A stretch of DNA of 64,000 nucleotides, taken from NCBI RefSeq assembly GCF_022538185.1, contig NZ_JAKYXC010000005.1, forward strand, positions 248,001 through 312,000, written 5' to 3'. Below the pieces are notes generated by a model. That model had not been told where the DNA came from. It worked only from the letters and a program-made list of their open reading frames with translations, and did not search any database. Both the position numbers and the translations under genes were made by a program. Every line of letters starts with the position of its first letter. Position 1 is the first letter of the stretch. This DNA comes from Microbacterium sp. CFH 31415. Lineage in GTDB: Bacteria; Actinomycetota; Actinomycetes; Actinomycetales; Microbacteriaceae. Below are positions 27,368-36,307 of the stretch, one piece after another.

Positions 27368-28909
27368 ATGAAGGATGCGATGACCGAACAGACGACTCGG
27401 GCCGCGGCATCCGCTCGCCCGTCCAAGGCTCCCCGCAGTCCGTGGCCCGCGCTGTGGGCACTGGTCATCGGGTTCTTCATGATCCTCGTCGACACGACGA
27501 TCGTGTCGGTGGCGAACCCGGCCATCAAAGCGGCGCTCGACCCCGAGACGAACAACCTCGACAACGTCGTGTGGGTGACGTCGGCATACCTCCTGGCGTA
27601 CGCGGTGCCGCTGCTCATCACGGGTCGCCTGGGCGACCGCTTCGGACCGAAGAACATCTACCTCATCGGGCTCGCGGTGTTCACCCTCGCCTCCCTCGCG
27701 TGCGGCCTGTCACCGACCCTCGGCGCGCTGATCGCGTTCCGGGCCGTGCAGGGCCTCGGCGCGGCGATGATGACGCCGCAGACGATGGCGGTCATCACCC
27801 GCACCTTCCCGCCGAATCAGCGCGGGGCGGCGATGGGCCTGTGGGGCGCCACCTCGGGGGTCGCGATGCTCGTCGGCCCGCTCGCCGGCGGTCTGCTCGT
27901 CGACAGCCTCGGCTGGGAGTGGATCTTCTTCATCAACCTCCCGGTGGGGATCGTCGGCTTCGTCCTCGCCTGGATCCTCGTGCCGAAGCTCGAGACGCAC
28001 CCGCACAGGTTCGACCTCGTGGGCGTCGTGCTGAGCGCGGTCGCCCTGTTCCTCATCGTGTTCGGCCTGCAGGAGGGCGAGACCTACGACTGGGGCGTGA
28101 TCTGGGGTCCGATCACGGTGTGGGGGCTGATCCTCGCCGGCGCCGTCGTGCTCGCGCTGTTCATCTGGCAGCAGGCGAAGACGAAGAGCGAGGCGCTCGT
28201 GCCGCTGGAGCTGTTCCGCGACCGCAACTTCTCGGTGGCGAACCTCGGCATCGCGACCGTCGGCTTCACCGTGACGAGCATGTCGCTGCCGCTGATGTTC
28301 TTCATCCAGCTCGGTCGCGGGCTCACTCCGACCGAGGCGGCACTGCTGCTCGTGCCGATGGCCGTCGCGGCCGGCGTGCTCTCGCCGATCGCCGGACGCT
28401 GGCTCGACCGCACCGACCCGCGCGTCCTGCTCGTCCCCGGGCTGCTGCTCGTCACGGGGTCGCTCGTCCTCTACTCGTTCCTGATGAACGTCGACACCCC
28501 GATCTGGATGTTCCTCATCCCGTCGTTCATCATGGGCGTCGGCAATGCCGGCATGTGGGGTCCGCTCGCGACGACCGCGACGCGCAACCTCGCGCCGCGC
28601 CAGGCGGGCGCCGGAGCGGGCATCTACAACACCATGCGCACGATCGGCTCGGTGCTCGGCTCGGCATCGATCGCCGTGTTCATGCAGGCGCGCCTCGAGG
28701 CGAACCTCCCGGGTGCCTCCGAAGCGCCGGCGGGGTTCGGCGAGGGCGCGCTCCCTCCGCAGATCGCCGAGCCGTTCTCGACAGCGATGGCGCAGGCGAT
28801 CCTGCTGCCGGCGGCCGTGCTTCTGATCGGCGTGGTCGCGGTGCTGTTCCTTCGTCGCCCGTCGCCGACGCCGACCGCCGAGTGGCAGGCCGCCGAGGAG
28901 GCCGTGTAG
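27368..28909 (+). CDS. MFS multidrug exporter, DHA2 (EmrB/QacA) type
   Basis: A 513-residue major facilitator with 14 predicted helices. Motif A is visible as GRLGDRFGPKN, and motif C near GVAMLVGPLAGG. TTIVSVANPAI in helix 1 is typical of DHA2 proton-driven drug exporters. Substrate unknown. GGAG lies 4 nt before ATG 27368 and AAGGATG precedes ATG 27380, so either could be the start. TAGAGT at 27335-27340 is a likely -10 box. Confidence 0.88.
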   Translation: MKDAMTEQTTRAAASARPSKAPRSPWPALWALVIGFFMILVDTTIVSVANPAIKAALDPETNNLDNVVWVTSAYLLAYAVPLLITGRLGDRFGPKNIYLIGLAVFTLASLACGLSPTLGALIAFRAVQGLGAAMMTPQTMAVITRTFPPNQRGAAMGLWGATSGVAMLVGPLAGGLLVDSLGWEWIFFINLPVGIVGFVLAWILVPKLETHPHRFDLVGVVLSAVALFLIVFGLQEGETYDWGVIWGPITVWGLILAGAVVLALFIWQQAKTKSEALVPLELFRDRNFSVANLGIATVGFTVTSMSLPLMFFIQLGRGLTPTEAALLLVPMAVAAGVLSPIAGRWLDRTDPRVLLVPGLLLVTGSLVLYSFLMNVDTPIWMFLIPSFIMGVGNAGMWGPLATTATRNLAPRQAGAGAGIYNTMRTIGSVLGSASIAVFMQARLEANLPGASEAPAGFGEGALPPQIAEPFSTAMAQAILLPAAVLLIGVVAVLFLRRPSPTPTAEWQAAEEAV

Positions 28910-28921
28910 GACGGAGGCGTT

Positions 28922-28978
28922 CAGCCGCGCCGAACTGCGCCGCGTCGCGGCGAGAGGCCGCGAAACGGCGCGGTTGAG
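28922..28978. repeat. 57-bp imperfect palindrome, tandem copy A
   Basis: Begins CAGCCGCGCCGAACTGCGCC and ends GCGAAACGGCGCGGTTGAG. The terminal arms CCGCGCCG and CGGCGCGG are complementary. It lies in the convergent gap between the MFS gene and purD, and may double as a terminator. Confidence 0.75.
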
Positions 28979-28995
28979 GGCCCGGTGCCCCGGCT

Positions 28996-29052
28996 CAGCC
29001 GCGCCGAACTGCGCCGCGGGCCGGCGGAAGGCAGCGAAACGGCGCGGTCGAG
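28996..29052. repeat. 57-bp imperfect palindrome, tandem copy B
   Basis: Same orientation and length as copy A, 74 bp downstream, ending just before the purD stop. The first 22 bases are identical to copy A; the centre differs. The arms CCGCGCCG/CGGCGCGG are kept. Confidence 0.75.
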
Positions 29053-29055
29053 CCG

Positions 29056-30327
29056 TCAGTCCTCGACGACGCGCGCCGCGATGTCCGTGCGATGCTGCCC
29101 GCCCTCGAGCTCGATCGCGGCGATCGACCGGTAGACGCGGTCGCGGGCCTCGGCGAACGTCGTTCCCAGCCCGACCACGTTCAGCACGCGGCCGCCGGTC
29201 GCGACGAGCCCGCCATCGGTCTCGGCCGTGGCCGCGTGAGCGAGATGCACGCCCTCGACGGCGGCCGCAGCATCCAGTCCGCTCAACGGCCGGCCAGTCA
29301 CGGGTGACTGCGGATATCCCTCGCTCGCCAGCACCACGGTCACGGCGACCGCGTCGGCGAAGGCGGGCCGAGGGCGACTCTCGAGATTGCCGGATGCTGC
29401 GGCCAGCAGCAGCTCGGACAGCGGGTCGACGAGCCGGGGCAGCACGACCTGCGTCTCGGGGTCGCCGAAGCGCGCGTTGAACTCGATGACCTTGACACCG
29501 GCATCGGTGAGGATGAGCCCGGCGTAGAGGAGACCGATGAACGGTGTTCCCTCGGCGTCGAGTCGGCGGATGACCGGCTCGGCCACCTCGCGCGTGACGA
29601 GGTCGACGAACTCGTCCTCGCCGCCGAAGCGCTCCGACAGCCACGGCAGCGGCGAGTACGCGCCCATGCCGCCGGTGTTCGGGCCGGCGTCGGCGTCGAG
29701 CAGGCGCTTGTAGTCCTGCGCGGGGCTGAGCGGAAGCACGTGGTCGCCGTCGCTCAGGAAGAACAGCGACACCTCGGGCCCGGAGAGGAACTCCTCGACG
29801 AGCACCGGCCCGGAAGAGAGGTAGGCGTCGGCGTGCTCGATCGCCGCGCCGCGGTCGTCGGTGACGATGACGCCCTTGCCCGCAGCCAGGCCGTCGGCCT
29901 TCACCACATAGGGTGATCCGAGGTCGTCGAGCGCGGCCTCGAGCTCGACGCGGTTCGCGGCCCGCAGCGCGCGGCCGGTGGGGACGCCCGCGGCGTCCAT
30001 GATGCGCTTGGCGAACGCCTTGGAGCCCTCGAGCTGCGCCGCGGCCCTGCCGGGGCCGAACACCGGGATGCCGCGCTCGCGCAGGGCGTCGGCGACGCCG
30101 GCCACGAGTGGAGCCTCGGGCCCGATCACCACGAGGTCGACGGCGTTCCCGTTCGCGAAGACCGTGACGGCGGCGGGGTCGTCGGCGTCGAGCGCCACCA
30201 CCTCCGCGTCCTGCGCGATGCCGGCGTTGCCCGGAGCCGCGAAGATCTCGTGCTCCGTGTCTTCCGAGCGCAGGGCGAGGATGATGGCGTGCTCGCGCGC
30301 GCCCGAGCCGAGTACGAGGATCTTCAC
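29056..30327 (-). CDS. purD: Phosphoribosylamine-glycine ligase (GAR synthetase)
   Basis: A 423-residue ATP-grasp enzyme for step two of purine synthesis. N-terminal KILVLGSGAREHAI, GPEAPLVAGVADALRERGI and FGPGRAAAQLEGSKAFAK are PurD signatures; the ATP-grasp part has YVVKADGLAAGKGVIV, and NTGGMGAYSP and EFNARFGDPETQ complete the active site. Length is normal. GTG 30327 has minus-strand TAGGCT (30334-30339) 6 nt upstream, so it is leaderless. It is divergent from the sterol-carrier-like gene, with a 194-bp gap that holds a small hairpin (GCACCGG/CCGGTGC, about 30438-30456) and nothing else I recognise. Confidence 0.95.
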   Translation of the reverse strand: MKILVLGSGAREHAIILALRSEDTEHEIFAAPGNAGIAQDAEVVALDADDPAAVTVFANGNAVDLVVIGPEAPLVAGVADALRERGIPVFGPGRAAAQLEGSKAFAKRIMDAAGVPTGRALRAANRVELEAALDDLGSPYVVKADGLAAGKGVIVTDDRGAAIEHADAYLSSGPVLVEEFLSGPEVSLFFLSDGDHVLPLSPAQDYKRLLDADAGPNTGGMGAYSPLPWLSERFGGEDEFVDLVTREVAEPVIRRLDAEGTPFIGLLYAGLILTDAGVKVIEFNARFGDPETQVVLPRLVDPLSELLLAAASGNLESRPRPAFADAVAVTVVLASEGYPQSPVTGRPLSGLDAAAAVEGVHLAHAATAETDGGLVATGGRVLNVVGLGTTFAEARDRVYRSIAAIELEGGQHRTDIAARVVED

Positions 30328-30521
30328 CCGACCAGCCTACCGAGCGCTTCGCATCGTGTTCAGGCCGGCCGAAGTCAGGCGACACGCGGGTCGGCGCGGC
30401 TGTGCGAAGCGACGAGCACGGCGTGTTTCCTGACGGTGGCACCGGAGTGGCCGGTGCTGCGGGAACCGGACGCGACGGCGTGGCCGCCCTCACCGTGCTC
30501 CGCGCGGCGTAGCGTTGACCC

Positions 30522-30887
30522 ATGCCGCGAAGGATCACGACCGACGAGGGACGAACCGCTCTCGAAGCCGTGCATGCGGCGGGCGAGGCATCCCTCCCCT
30601 CCCGCACCGACCTCGCCACGGCCGTGCGCTACCTGCTGCAGCTGCTGGCGGAGAAGGCTCCGGGCAACTCGGTCGAGGTGCGCGTGCCGCCGTTCGGTGC
30701 TGTGCAGGTCGTCGAGGGCCCGCGCCACACCCGCGGGACGCCGCCGAACGTCGTCGAGACCGATCCCGCGACGTGGATCGCCCTCGCAACCGGACAAGAG
30801 CTGTGGACGGATGCCGCCGCCCAGGGCCGCATCCTCGCGTCCGGCACGCGCGCCGACATCTCCGACCTGCTCCCGCTGCGCCCCTGA
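30522..30887 (+). CDS. Sterol carrier family-like protein (actinobacterial, purine-linked)
   Basis: A 121-residue protein of a family conserved next to purine genes in actinobacteria and usually labelled sterol carrier family protein. It has no signal peptide or membrane segment. ATAVRYLLQLLAEKAPGNSV and DPATWIALATGQELW (an SCP2-like motif) are the recognisable parts. No ligand is known. ATG 30522 is leaderless: TAGCGT (30510-30515) ends 6 nt upstream. Confidence 0.75.
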   Translation: MPRRITTDEGRTALEAVHAAGEASLPSRTDLATAVRYLLQLLAEKAPGNSVEVRVPPFGAVQVVEGPRHTRGTPPNVVETDPATWIALATGQELWTDAAAQGRILASGTRADISDLLPLRP

Positions 30888-30953
30888 CCGCAGCCCCCGC
30901 CTCTCGACGGCCGGGACGGTGCCGCCGCTCGGGAGGAGTGGGACAATGGAGAC

Positions 30954-31289
30954 ATGCCGGATCACGTCGAAGACCACATCGAGACCGTGCGCGTCCGCCG
31001 TGCACCGAAGATCTCGGTCTTCCTGCTTGCCGGCGCCGCGCTCGGCGTCGTGGTCGCGATGATCCTCACGTTCGCGTTCGACGGCTCCGCCGAGAAGAGC
31101 CCGAACACCGGGCTCGTCTACTCGCAGGGCCAGGTCTTCGGCTTCCTGCTCCTCGTCTGCATCCCCGTCGGGCTCGCGCTCGCCGGCTTCGTCGCGCTGT
31201 GGTTCGATCGTCGTTCGAACAAGCGCACGCGCGAGGTCACCGTCGATCACGAGTCGGTGCAGGTCGACGAGGACCGCCCCGCCTCCTGA
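30954..31289 (+). CDS. Conserved two-helix membrane protein of unknown function
   Basis: A 111-residue protein with two hydrophobic segments (about 20-43 and 60-83), an acidic N-terminal tail and a charged C-terminal tail. I recognise no domain. Its place before purM is seen in related genomes, to my recollection. ATG 30954 has GACAAT (30942-30947) 6 nt upstream, a weak leaderless -10 box. Confidence 0.7.
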   Translation: MPDHVEDHIETVRVRRAPKISVFLLAGAALGVVVAMILTFAFDGSAEKSPNTGLVYSQGQVFGFLLLVCIPVGLALAGFVALWFDRRSNKRTREVTVDHESVQVDEDRPAS

Positions 31290-31317
31290 CGCCGGCGCGC
31301 CTCAGCTCGCGCTCACC

Positions 31318-31929
31318 TCACGCCAGCTCGGCGATGATCGGGTGGATCGCCGCGTCGAACGCCGCGACGTCGCCGCGCAGGCCGTCGGTGACGGCGATCG
31401 TGAGGGAACCGATCCACCACACGCCGCGCTGAGTCAGCGGCAGCACCTGCACGTTGAGCTCGAACGAGTGGGCGCGCCGGCCGACCTGGCGCTCGTGCTC
31501 GGCGATCGCGCTCGCGTAGGCCCGGTACGCCGTTCCGGTGCCGGGGCTGGCGTCGCGCCGGTAGCGGGCATGGGCGGACTGCGTGAACGCCAGGGCCTCC
31601 GCCGCATGCGGTGCGACGGCGGCGCGCAGCTCGTCGCAGCCCTCCGACGGCAGCGCGAGGAGCGTGTCGAACCCATCGACCAGGTCGAGCGGAACGGGAG
31701 ACGGGTGCGCCTGCGGCTCGACCGTCATCGCCCAGTACTCGCGCCACTGGCGTTCGAGCAGGGCCTGGGCCTCTTCGGACCGCTCATTGACGCGGGGAGG
31801 GATGCCGCGCAGCTGCGGCAGCTCGTCAGGGGAGCGGATGCCCAGCACCTGTCGCAGATAGAGCGCGAGAAGGACGGGCTGACCGGCGTCTTCGCGGATC
31901 AGCCACTCCGGAGCTCCGGTGCCGCCCAT
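31318..31929 (-). CDS. Conserved hypothetical protein, 203 aa
   Basis: A soluble protein without recognised domain. It is rich in Ala, Glu and Arg, with a helical middle part (NERSEEAQALLERQWREYW) and a beta-rich C-terminal part (VQVLPLTQRGVWWIGSLTIA). The start is well supported: minus-strand TAGAAT (31936-31941) ends 6 nt before ATG 31929. It is divergent from purM and convergent with the two-helix protein. I give no function. Confidence 0.7.
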   Translation of the reverse strand: MGGTGAPEWLIREDAGQPVLLALYLRQVLGIRSPDELPQLRGIPPRVNERSEEAQALLERQWREYWAMTVEPQAHPSPVPLDLVDGFDTLLALPSEGCDELRAAVAPHAAEALAFTQSAHARYRRDASPGTGTAYRAYASAIAEHERQVGRRAHSFELNVQVLPLTQRGVWWIGSLTIAVTDGLRGDVAAFDAAIHPIIAELA

Positions 31930-32043
31930 GCCGCCATTCTAGAACCGGCCACTCCCATCGAGCCCGCGATCTCGCCACTCGACGGAGCAGGAGGCCGCCG
32001 TCACGCGGCATCCGCCGCGCCGTCGCGCCGGTAGGCTGGAGGC

Positions 32044-33195
32044 GTGGCCTCCTCTTCGCCCGATGCCCCCTCTTCCACGCCGGTGAATCCCTATGCGGCC
32101 GCCGGAGTCGACACCGCCGCCGGCGACCTCGCCGTCGAGCTGATGAAGTCGGCCGTCCGCCGCACGCACGGACCCAAGGTGCTCGGCGGGGTCGGCGGTT
32201 TCGCCGGGCTCTTCGACGCGTCGGCCTTCAAGACGTACAACAAGCCGCTGCTCGCGACGAGCACCGACGGCGTCGGCACCAAGGTCGCGATCGCCCAGGC
32301 GATCGACAAGCACGACACGATCGGGCTCGACCTGGTCGGGATGGTCGTCGACGACATCGTCGTGGTGGGTGCCCAGCCGCTCTTCATGACCGACTACATC
32401 GCGTGCGGCAAGGTCTTCCCCGAGCGCATCGCCGACATCGTCCGCGGCATCGCCGCCGGCTGCCACGAGACCGGCACCGCCCTCGTCGGCGGAGAGACCG
32501 CCGAGCACCCCGGCCTGCTCGGCATCAACGACTACGACGTCGCAGGCGCCGCGACCGGCGTAGTCGAAGCGGGTGACGTGCTCGGGGCCGACCGCGTGCG
32601 CGACGGCGACGTCGTGCTCGCGCTCGCCAGCTCGGGCCTGCACTCCAACGGCTATTCGCTCGTGCGCCACATCGTCGCCGGCGCCGGCATCCAGTACGGC
32701 GACCGCGCCGCCGACCTCGGCTCGCACGTCACCTGGGGCGAGGTGCTGCTGGAGCCCACGCGCCTCTACACCCAGCCGCTCCTGCGTCTCATCGCCGAGA
32801 CCGACGACGCCGTGCATGCCCTCAGCCACGTCACCGGCGGCGGCATCGCTGCGAACCTGGCGCGCGTGCTCCCGCAGGGCACGTGGGTCGAGGTCGATCG
32901 GTCGACCTGGTCGCCGCCGCCCGTCTTCCGCGTGCTGGCCGACCTCGGCGATCTCGCTCTGGAGTCCACCGAGGGCACCTGGAACCTCGGCATCGGGTTC
33001 CTGGCCGTCGTGTCGGCAGAGAAGGCGGAGGCCGCGGCATCCGCTCTCACCGCCGGAGGCATCGCGACCTGGCAGGTCGGCGTCGTGCGCGGCGGGAGCC
33101 GGCCGGACGGCGAGTTCGAGCAGGGCGCCAAGGGCGTCGACGGCGGCGCGGTGCGCCTCGTCGGCGCATACGGCGACGACAACGGAGCGAAGTAA
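32044..33195 (+). CDS. purM: Phosphoribosylformylglycinamidine cyclo-ligase (AIR synthase)
   Basis: The 383-residue PurM closes the imidazole ring to give AIR. Signatures: YAAAGVDTAAGDLAVE, GVGTKVAIAQAID, DLVGMVVDDIVVVGAQPLFM, GGETAEHPGLLG and ALSHVTGGGIAANLAR. It is longer than E. coli PurM (345), mainly at the C-terminus, as in other actinobacteria. GTG 32044 is leaderless, with TAGGCT (32032-32037) 6 nt upstream. purF follows after 6 nt. Confidence 0.95.
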   Translation: MASSSPDAPSSTPVNPYAAAGVDTAAGDLAVELMKSAVRRTHGPKVLGGVGGFAGLFDASAFKTYNKPLLATSTDGVGTKVAIAQAIDKHDTIGLDLVGMVVDDIVVVGAQPLFMTDYIACGKVFPERIADIVRGIAAGCHETGTALVGGETAEHPGLLGINDYDVAGAATGVVEAGDVLGADRVRDGDVVLALASSGLHSNGYSLVRHIVAGAGIQYGDRAADLGSHVTWGEVLLEPTRLYTQPLLRLIAETDDAVHALSHVTGGGIAANLARVLPQGTWVEVDRSTWSPPPVFRVLADLGDLALESTEGTWNLGIGFLAVVSAEKAEAAASALTAGGIATWQVGVVRGGSRPDGEFEQGAKGVDGGAVRLVGAYGDDNGAK

Positions 33196-33201
33196 TAGCC
33201 C

Positions 33202-34662
33202 ATGTGCGGAATCGTCGGGATGGTGGGCCGCGGCTCGGTCAACCAGGAGATCTACGACTCACTCCTCCTGCTGCAGCATCGAGGTCAGGACTCCACGGGC
33301 ATCGCCACCGCCGAGACCAACGGCGTCTTCCACGTGCACAAGGAGAAGGGCCAGGTGCGCGAGGCGTTCCGCACGCGCGATATGCGTGCGCTCCTCGGCA
33401 ACCTCGGCCTCGGTCACGTGCGCTACGCGACCAAGGGCACGGCGTCGAGCGAGGAGGAGGCCCAGCCGTTCTATGTGAACGCGCCGTACGGCATCGTCCT
33501 CGTGCACAACGGCAATCTCACCAACACCCGCGAGCTCACCGACGAGCTCTTCCACAAGGACCGCCGGCACCTCAACACCTCGTCCGACACCGAGCTGCTC
33601 GTGAACGTGCTCGCCAACGAGCTGCAGAGCTCGATCTCGGGCGTCGAGCTGGAGCCGGAGCAGATCTTCCAGGCCGTGACACGCGTGCACGAGCGCGTCG
33701 AGGGGTCGTATGCCGCCATCGCGCTCATCGCCGGACACGGACTGCTCGCATTCCGCGACCCGTACGGCATCCGTCCCCTCATCCTCGGCACCCGCAAGAA
33801 CGACGACGGCAGCTACGAGTGGGTCGTCACGAGCGAGTCGCTCGTCCTGGAGAACGGCGAGTTCGAGGTCGTGCGCGACGTCGACCCCGGCGAGGCGGTG
33901 TTCGTCGACCTCGACGGCCACCTGCACACCCACCAGTGCGCGGTCGATCCGAAGCTGGTGCCGTGCTCGTTCGAGTACGTGTACCTTGCACGGCCCGACT
34001 CGGTCATGAACGGCATCTCGGTCTACGAGGCCCGGCTGCGCATGGGCGATCGCCTGGCCGACACGATCGCCAAGTACACGCCTCCGGGGGCGATCGACGT
34101 CGTCATGCCCATCCCCGACTCCTCGCGCCCCGCCGCGATGCAGGTCGCGCGCAAGCTGGGCATCGAGTACCGCGAGGGCTTCTACAAGAACCGCTACGTG
34201 GGCCGCACGTTCATAATGCCCGGACAGGCGGCCCGCAAGAAGAGCGTGCGCCAGAAGCTCAACGCGATGTCGAGCGAGTTCAAGGGCAAGAACGTGCTGC
34301 TGATCGACGACTCGATCGTGCGGGGAACGACGTCGAAGCAGATCATCCAGATGGCGCGGGATGCCGGGGCCAAGAGCGTCACGTTCGCGTCGGCGGCCCC
34401 GCCCGTGCGCTACCCGCACGTCTACGGCATCAACATGCCGTCGCGTCACGAGCTGGTCGCGCACGGTCGCACGATCCCCGAGATCGCCGAGGAGCTCGGC
34501 GCCGACTACATGGTGTACCAGGAGGTCGAAGACCTGAAGGCGGCCATCCTCGAGGGGTCGGATGTCGACGACCTCGACATGAGCTGCTTCGACGGGCGCT
34601 ACGTCACCGGAACAGTGACCGAGGAGTATCTGACCTGGGTCGAGGGCTCGCAGGAGTCCTGA
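33202..34662 (+). CDS. purF: Amidophosphoribosyltransferase
   Basis: The 486-residue PurF makes phosphoribosylamine from PRPP and glutamine, the committed step of purine synthesis. Met1 is followed by the Ntn nucleophile Cys2 in MCGIVGMVG. The PRPP site is NVLLIDDSIVRGTTSKQI. Cysteines in LVPCSFEYVYLA and DMSCFDGRYVTG fit the Bacillus-type Fe-S/propeptide subgroup. It lies 6 nt after purM and should share its leaderless promoter; the same-strand gene before that pair is not purine-related. Confidence 0.95.
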   Translation: MCGIVGMVGRGSVNQEIYDSLLLLQHRGQDSTGIATAETNGVFHVHKEKGQVREAFRTRDMRALLGNLGLGHVRYATKGTASSEEEAQPFYVNAPYGIVLVHNGNLTNTRELTDELFHKDRRHLNTSSDTELLVNVLANELQSSISGVELEPEQIFQAVTRVHERVEGSYAAIALIAGHGLLAFRDPYGIRPLILGTRKNDDGSYEWVVTSESLVLENGEFEVVRDVDPGEAVFVDLDGHLHTHQCAVDPKLVPCSFEYVYLARPDSVMNGISVYEARLRMGDRLADTIAKYTPPGAIDVVMPIPDSSRPAAMQVARKLGIEYREGFYKNRYVGRTFIMPGQAARKKSVRQKLNAMSSEFKGKNVLLIDDSIVRGTTSKQIIQMARDAGAKSVTFASAAPPVRYPHVYGINMPSRHELVAHGRTIPEIAEELGADYMVYQEVEDLKAAILEGSDVDDLDMSCFDGRYVTGTVTEEYLTWVEGSQES

Positions 34663-34705
34663 CGCACGCGCGGCCAGGGCATCCGGCGGCACGTAGGCTT
34701 GACCG

Positions 34706-35932
34706 GTGAGTTCCCCTGCCCGTCCGCTCTGGCACGGGCGCGCACTCGCCCTCGTCGGCATCGTGCTCTTCGCGTTCTCGCTGCGCTCGGCTGTCGCCTC
34801 GCTCTCGCCGCTGTTCGACCAGATCTCAGCCGAATTCGACGTGCCGGCCGCGGTGATCGGGCTCATCGGGACCGTGCCGCCCGTCTGCTACGCGGTGTTC
34901 GGCCTGTTGACGCCCGCACTCGAGCGCAGGTTCGGCCTCGAGCGCCTCGCCGTGGCTGCGATGGTGGTCGTTGCGATTGGGCTGATCGCTCGCGCGCTCG
35001 CGCCGAACTCCGGCCTGCTGCTGGCGGGGACCGCGCTCATCTTCGCGGCGGTCGGCAGCGGCAACATCCTCTTGCCGCCGCTCGTCAAGCGGTACTTCCC
35101 CGATCGCATCGGCCTCATGACGACGGTGTTCTCCACCACCATGGCCGTGTCGACGTTCGTTCCCCCGCTCTTCGCCGTCCCGGTGGCGGATGCTGCGGGC
35201 TGGCGGCTCTCGCTGGGACTCTGGGCCGTCTTCGCCGTCGTCGCGGCGGTCCCCTGGATCGGCCTCGCGCTGCGACAGCATGCCGCAGCGAGCGATGACG
35301 ACATCGAGCAGCCACCGCCGGGCGTCCTGGGACGCATGTGGCGCGTCCCGCTCGCCTGGGCACTGACGGTCGGCTTCGCCGTGTCCAGCACCCTGGCATA
35401 CACGTCGTTCGTCTGGCTGCCCACGATCCTCGTGGATGTCGCGGGCGTCACCCCCGTGGTCGCGGGAGTGCTCCTCGCGCTCTTCGCCTTCATGGGCCTG
35501 CCGGCGTCGCTCGTCGTGCCGTTGCTGGTGACGCGCTGGAACGCGACTCGCGCGCTGTTCGGCGTCTCGGTGAGCACCGGACTCGCCGGCATCGCGGGCC
35601 TGCTCTTCGCGCCGTCGACGGCGCCGTGGCTGTGGGTCGGACTGCTCGGGCTCGCTCCCCTGCTGTTCCCGATGATCCTGGTGCTGCTCGGGCTGCGTAC
35701 GCGCACCCACGAGGGAGCCGTCGCCCTCAGCGGGTTCGTGCAGAGCGTCGGGTATGCGATCGCGGCACTGTTCCCGTTCGGGATCGGCCTGATCCACGAT
35801 CTCACCGGCTCGTGGACAGTGCCGCTCCTCATCCTCGCCGCGGTGGTCGCGGGGGCGATCCCGGCGGGAGTGGTCGCGGCACGCAGGCACACCGTCGAAG
35901 ATGACTGGGAGCGCCGTCACGGCGCGTGGTGA
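34706..35932 (+). CDS. MFS transporter, CynX/NimT-like
   Basis: A 408-residue facilitator with 12 predicted helices. LRSAVASLSPLFDQI in helix 1 and YFPDRIGLMTTVFSTTMAVS are typical of the CynX/NimT group (cyanate or nitroimidazole transporters); the substrate here is unknown. GTG 34706 is leaderless: TAGGCT (34694-34699) ends 6 nt upstream. A short hairpin (GCGTAG/CTACGC, 35962-35976) lies after it, overlapping the stop of the convergent DUF3073 gene. Confidence 0.82.
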   Translation: MSSPARPLWHGRALALVGIVLFAFSLRSAVASLSPLFDQISAEFDVPAAVIGLIGTVPPVCYAVFGLLTPALERRFGLERLAVAAMVVVAIGLIARALAPNSGLLLAGTALIFAAVGSGNILLPPLVKRYFPDRIGLMTTVFSTTMAVSTFVPPLFAVPVADAAGWRLSLGLWAVFAVVAAVPWIGLALRQHAAASDDDIEQPPPGVLGRMWRVPLAWALTVGFAVSSTLAYTSFVWLPTILVDVAGVTPVVAGVLLALFAFMGLPASLVVPLLVTRWNATRALFGVSVSTGLAGIAGLLFAPSTAPWLWVGLLGLAPLLFPMILVLLGLRTRTHEGAVALSGFVQSVGYAIAALFPFGIGLIHDLTGSWTVPLLILAAVVAGAIPAGVVAARRHTVEDDWERRHGAW

Positions 35933-35970
35933 GGCATCCGCTCAGGGGGAGCCGGAGGAGTGCGTAGGGG

Positions 35971-36147
35971 CTACGCCTTCTCGTCTTCGTACTCGTCGGA
36001 GTACTGGTCTGCCCACTTGTCGACGTACTGGTCGTCGGACGGGTGTCCGAGCTCGCGCTCGAGCGCCCCGTAGTTGACGCTGTGCACGTCGTACTTGAGT
36101 TCGCGGGCGATCTTGGTGTGCTTCGCCTTCTGACGGCCACGCCCCAT
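35971..36147 (-). CDS. DUF3073 small protein
   Basis: A 58-residue protein of a family found only in actinobacteria. It begins MGRGRQKAKHTKIARELKY, a basic segment that could bind nucleic acid, and ends in an acidic tyrosine-rich tail (DQYVDKWADQYSDEYEDEKA). Function unknown. The frame is open further upstream, but ATG 36147 with GAGGGGG 7 nt before it matches the family start. The divergent gap 36148-36307 to the Usp gene holds promoters for both sides and a small GGAGCC/GGCTCC hairpin. Confidence 0.9.
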   Translation of the reverse strand: MGRGRQKAKHTKIARELKYDVHSVNYGALERELGHPSDDQYVDKWADQYSDEYEDEKA

Positions 36148-36307
36148 GCGAGACCCCCTCATTTGTGAGTCGCGGGCAATCTGTCGGCCCGCCGCAACGA
36201 CGCCGGCTCGAGGCCGGTAAGAGTAGCATTCAGGATAACACGGAGCCTCCGCACCCCGGCGGGCTCCGCCGCTGTTGTGGCATCGGCAAGCGAGGAAGCG
36301 AGGACGC

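Noticed and set aside
27710..30619. A 969-codon open frame on the minus strand across the MFS and purD genes
   Set aside because: It crosses two well-supported genes in other frames, has Arg-rich nonsense composition and matches no family.
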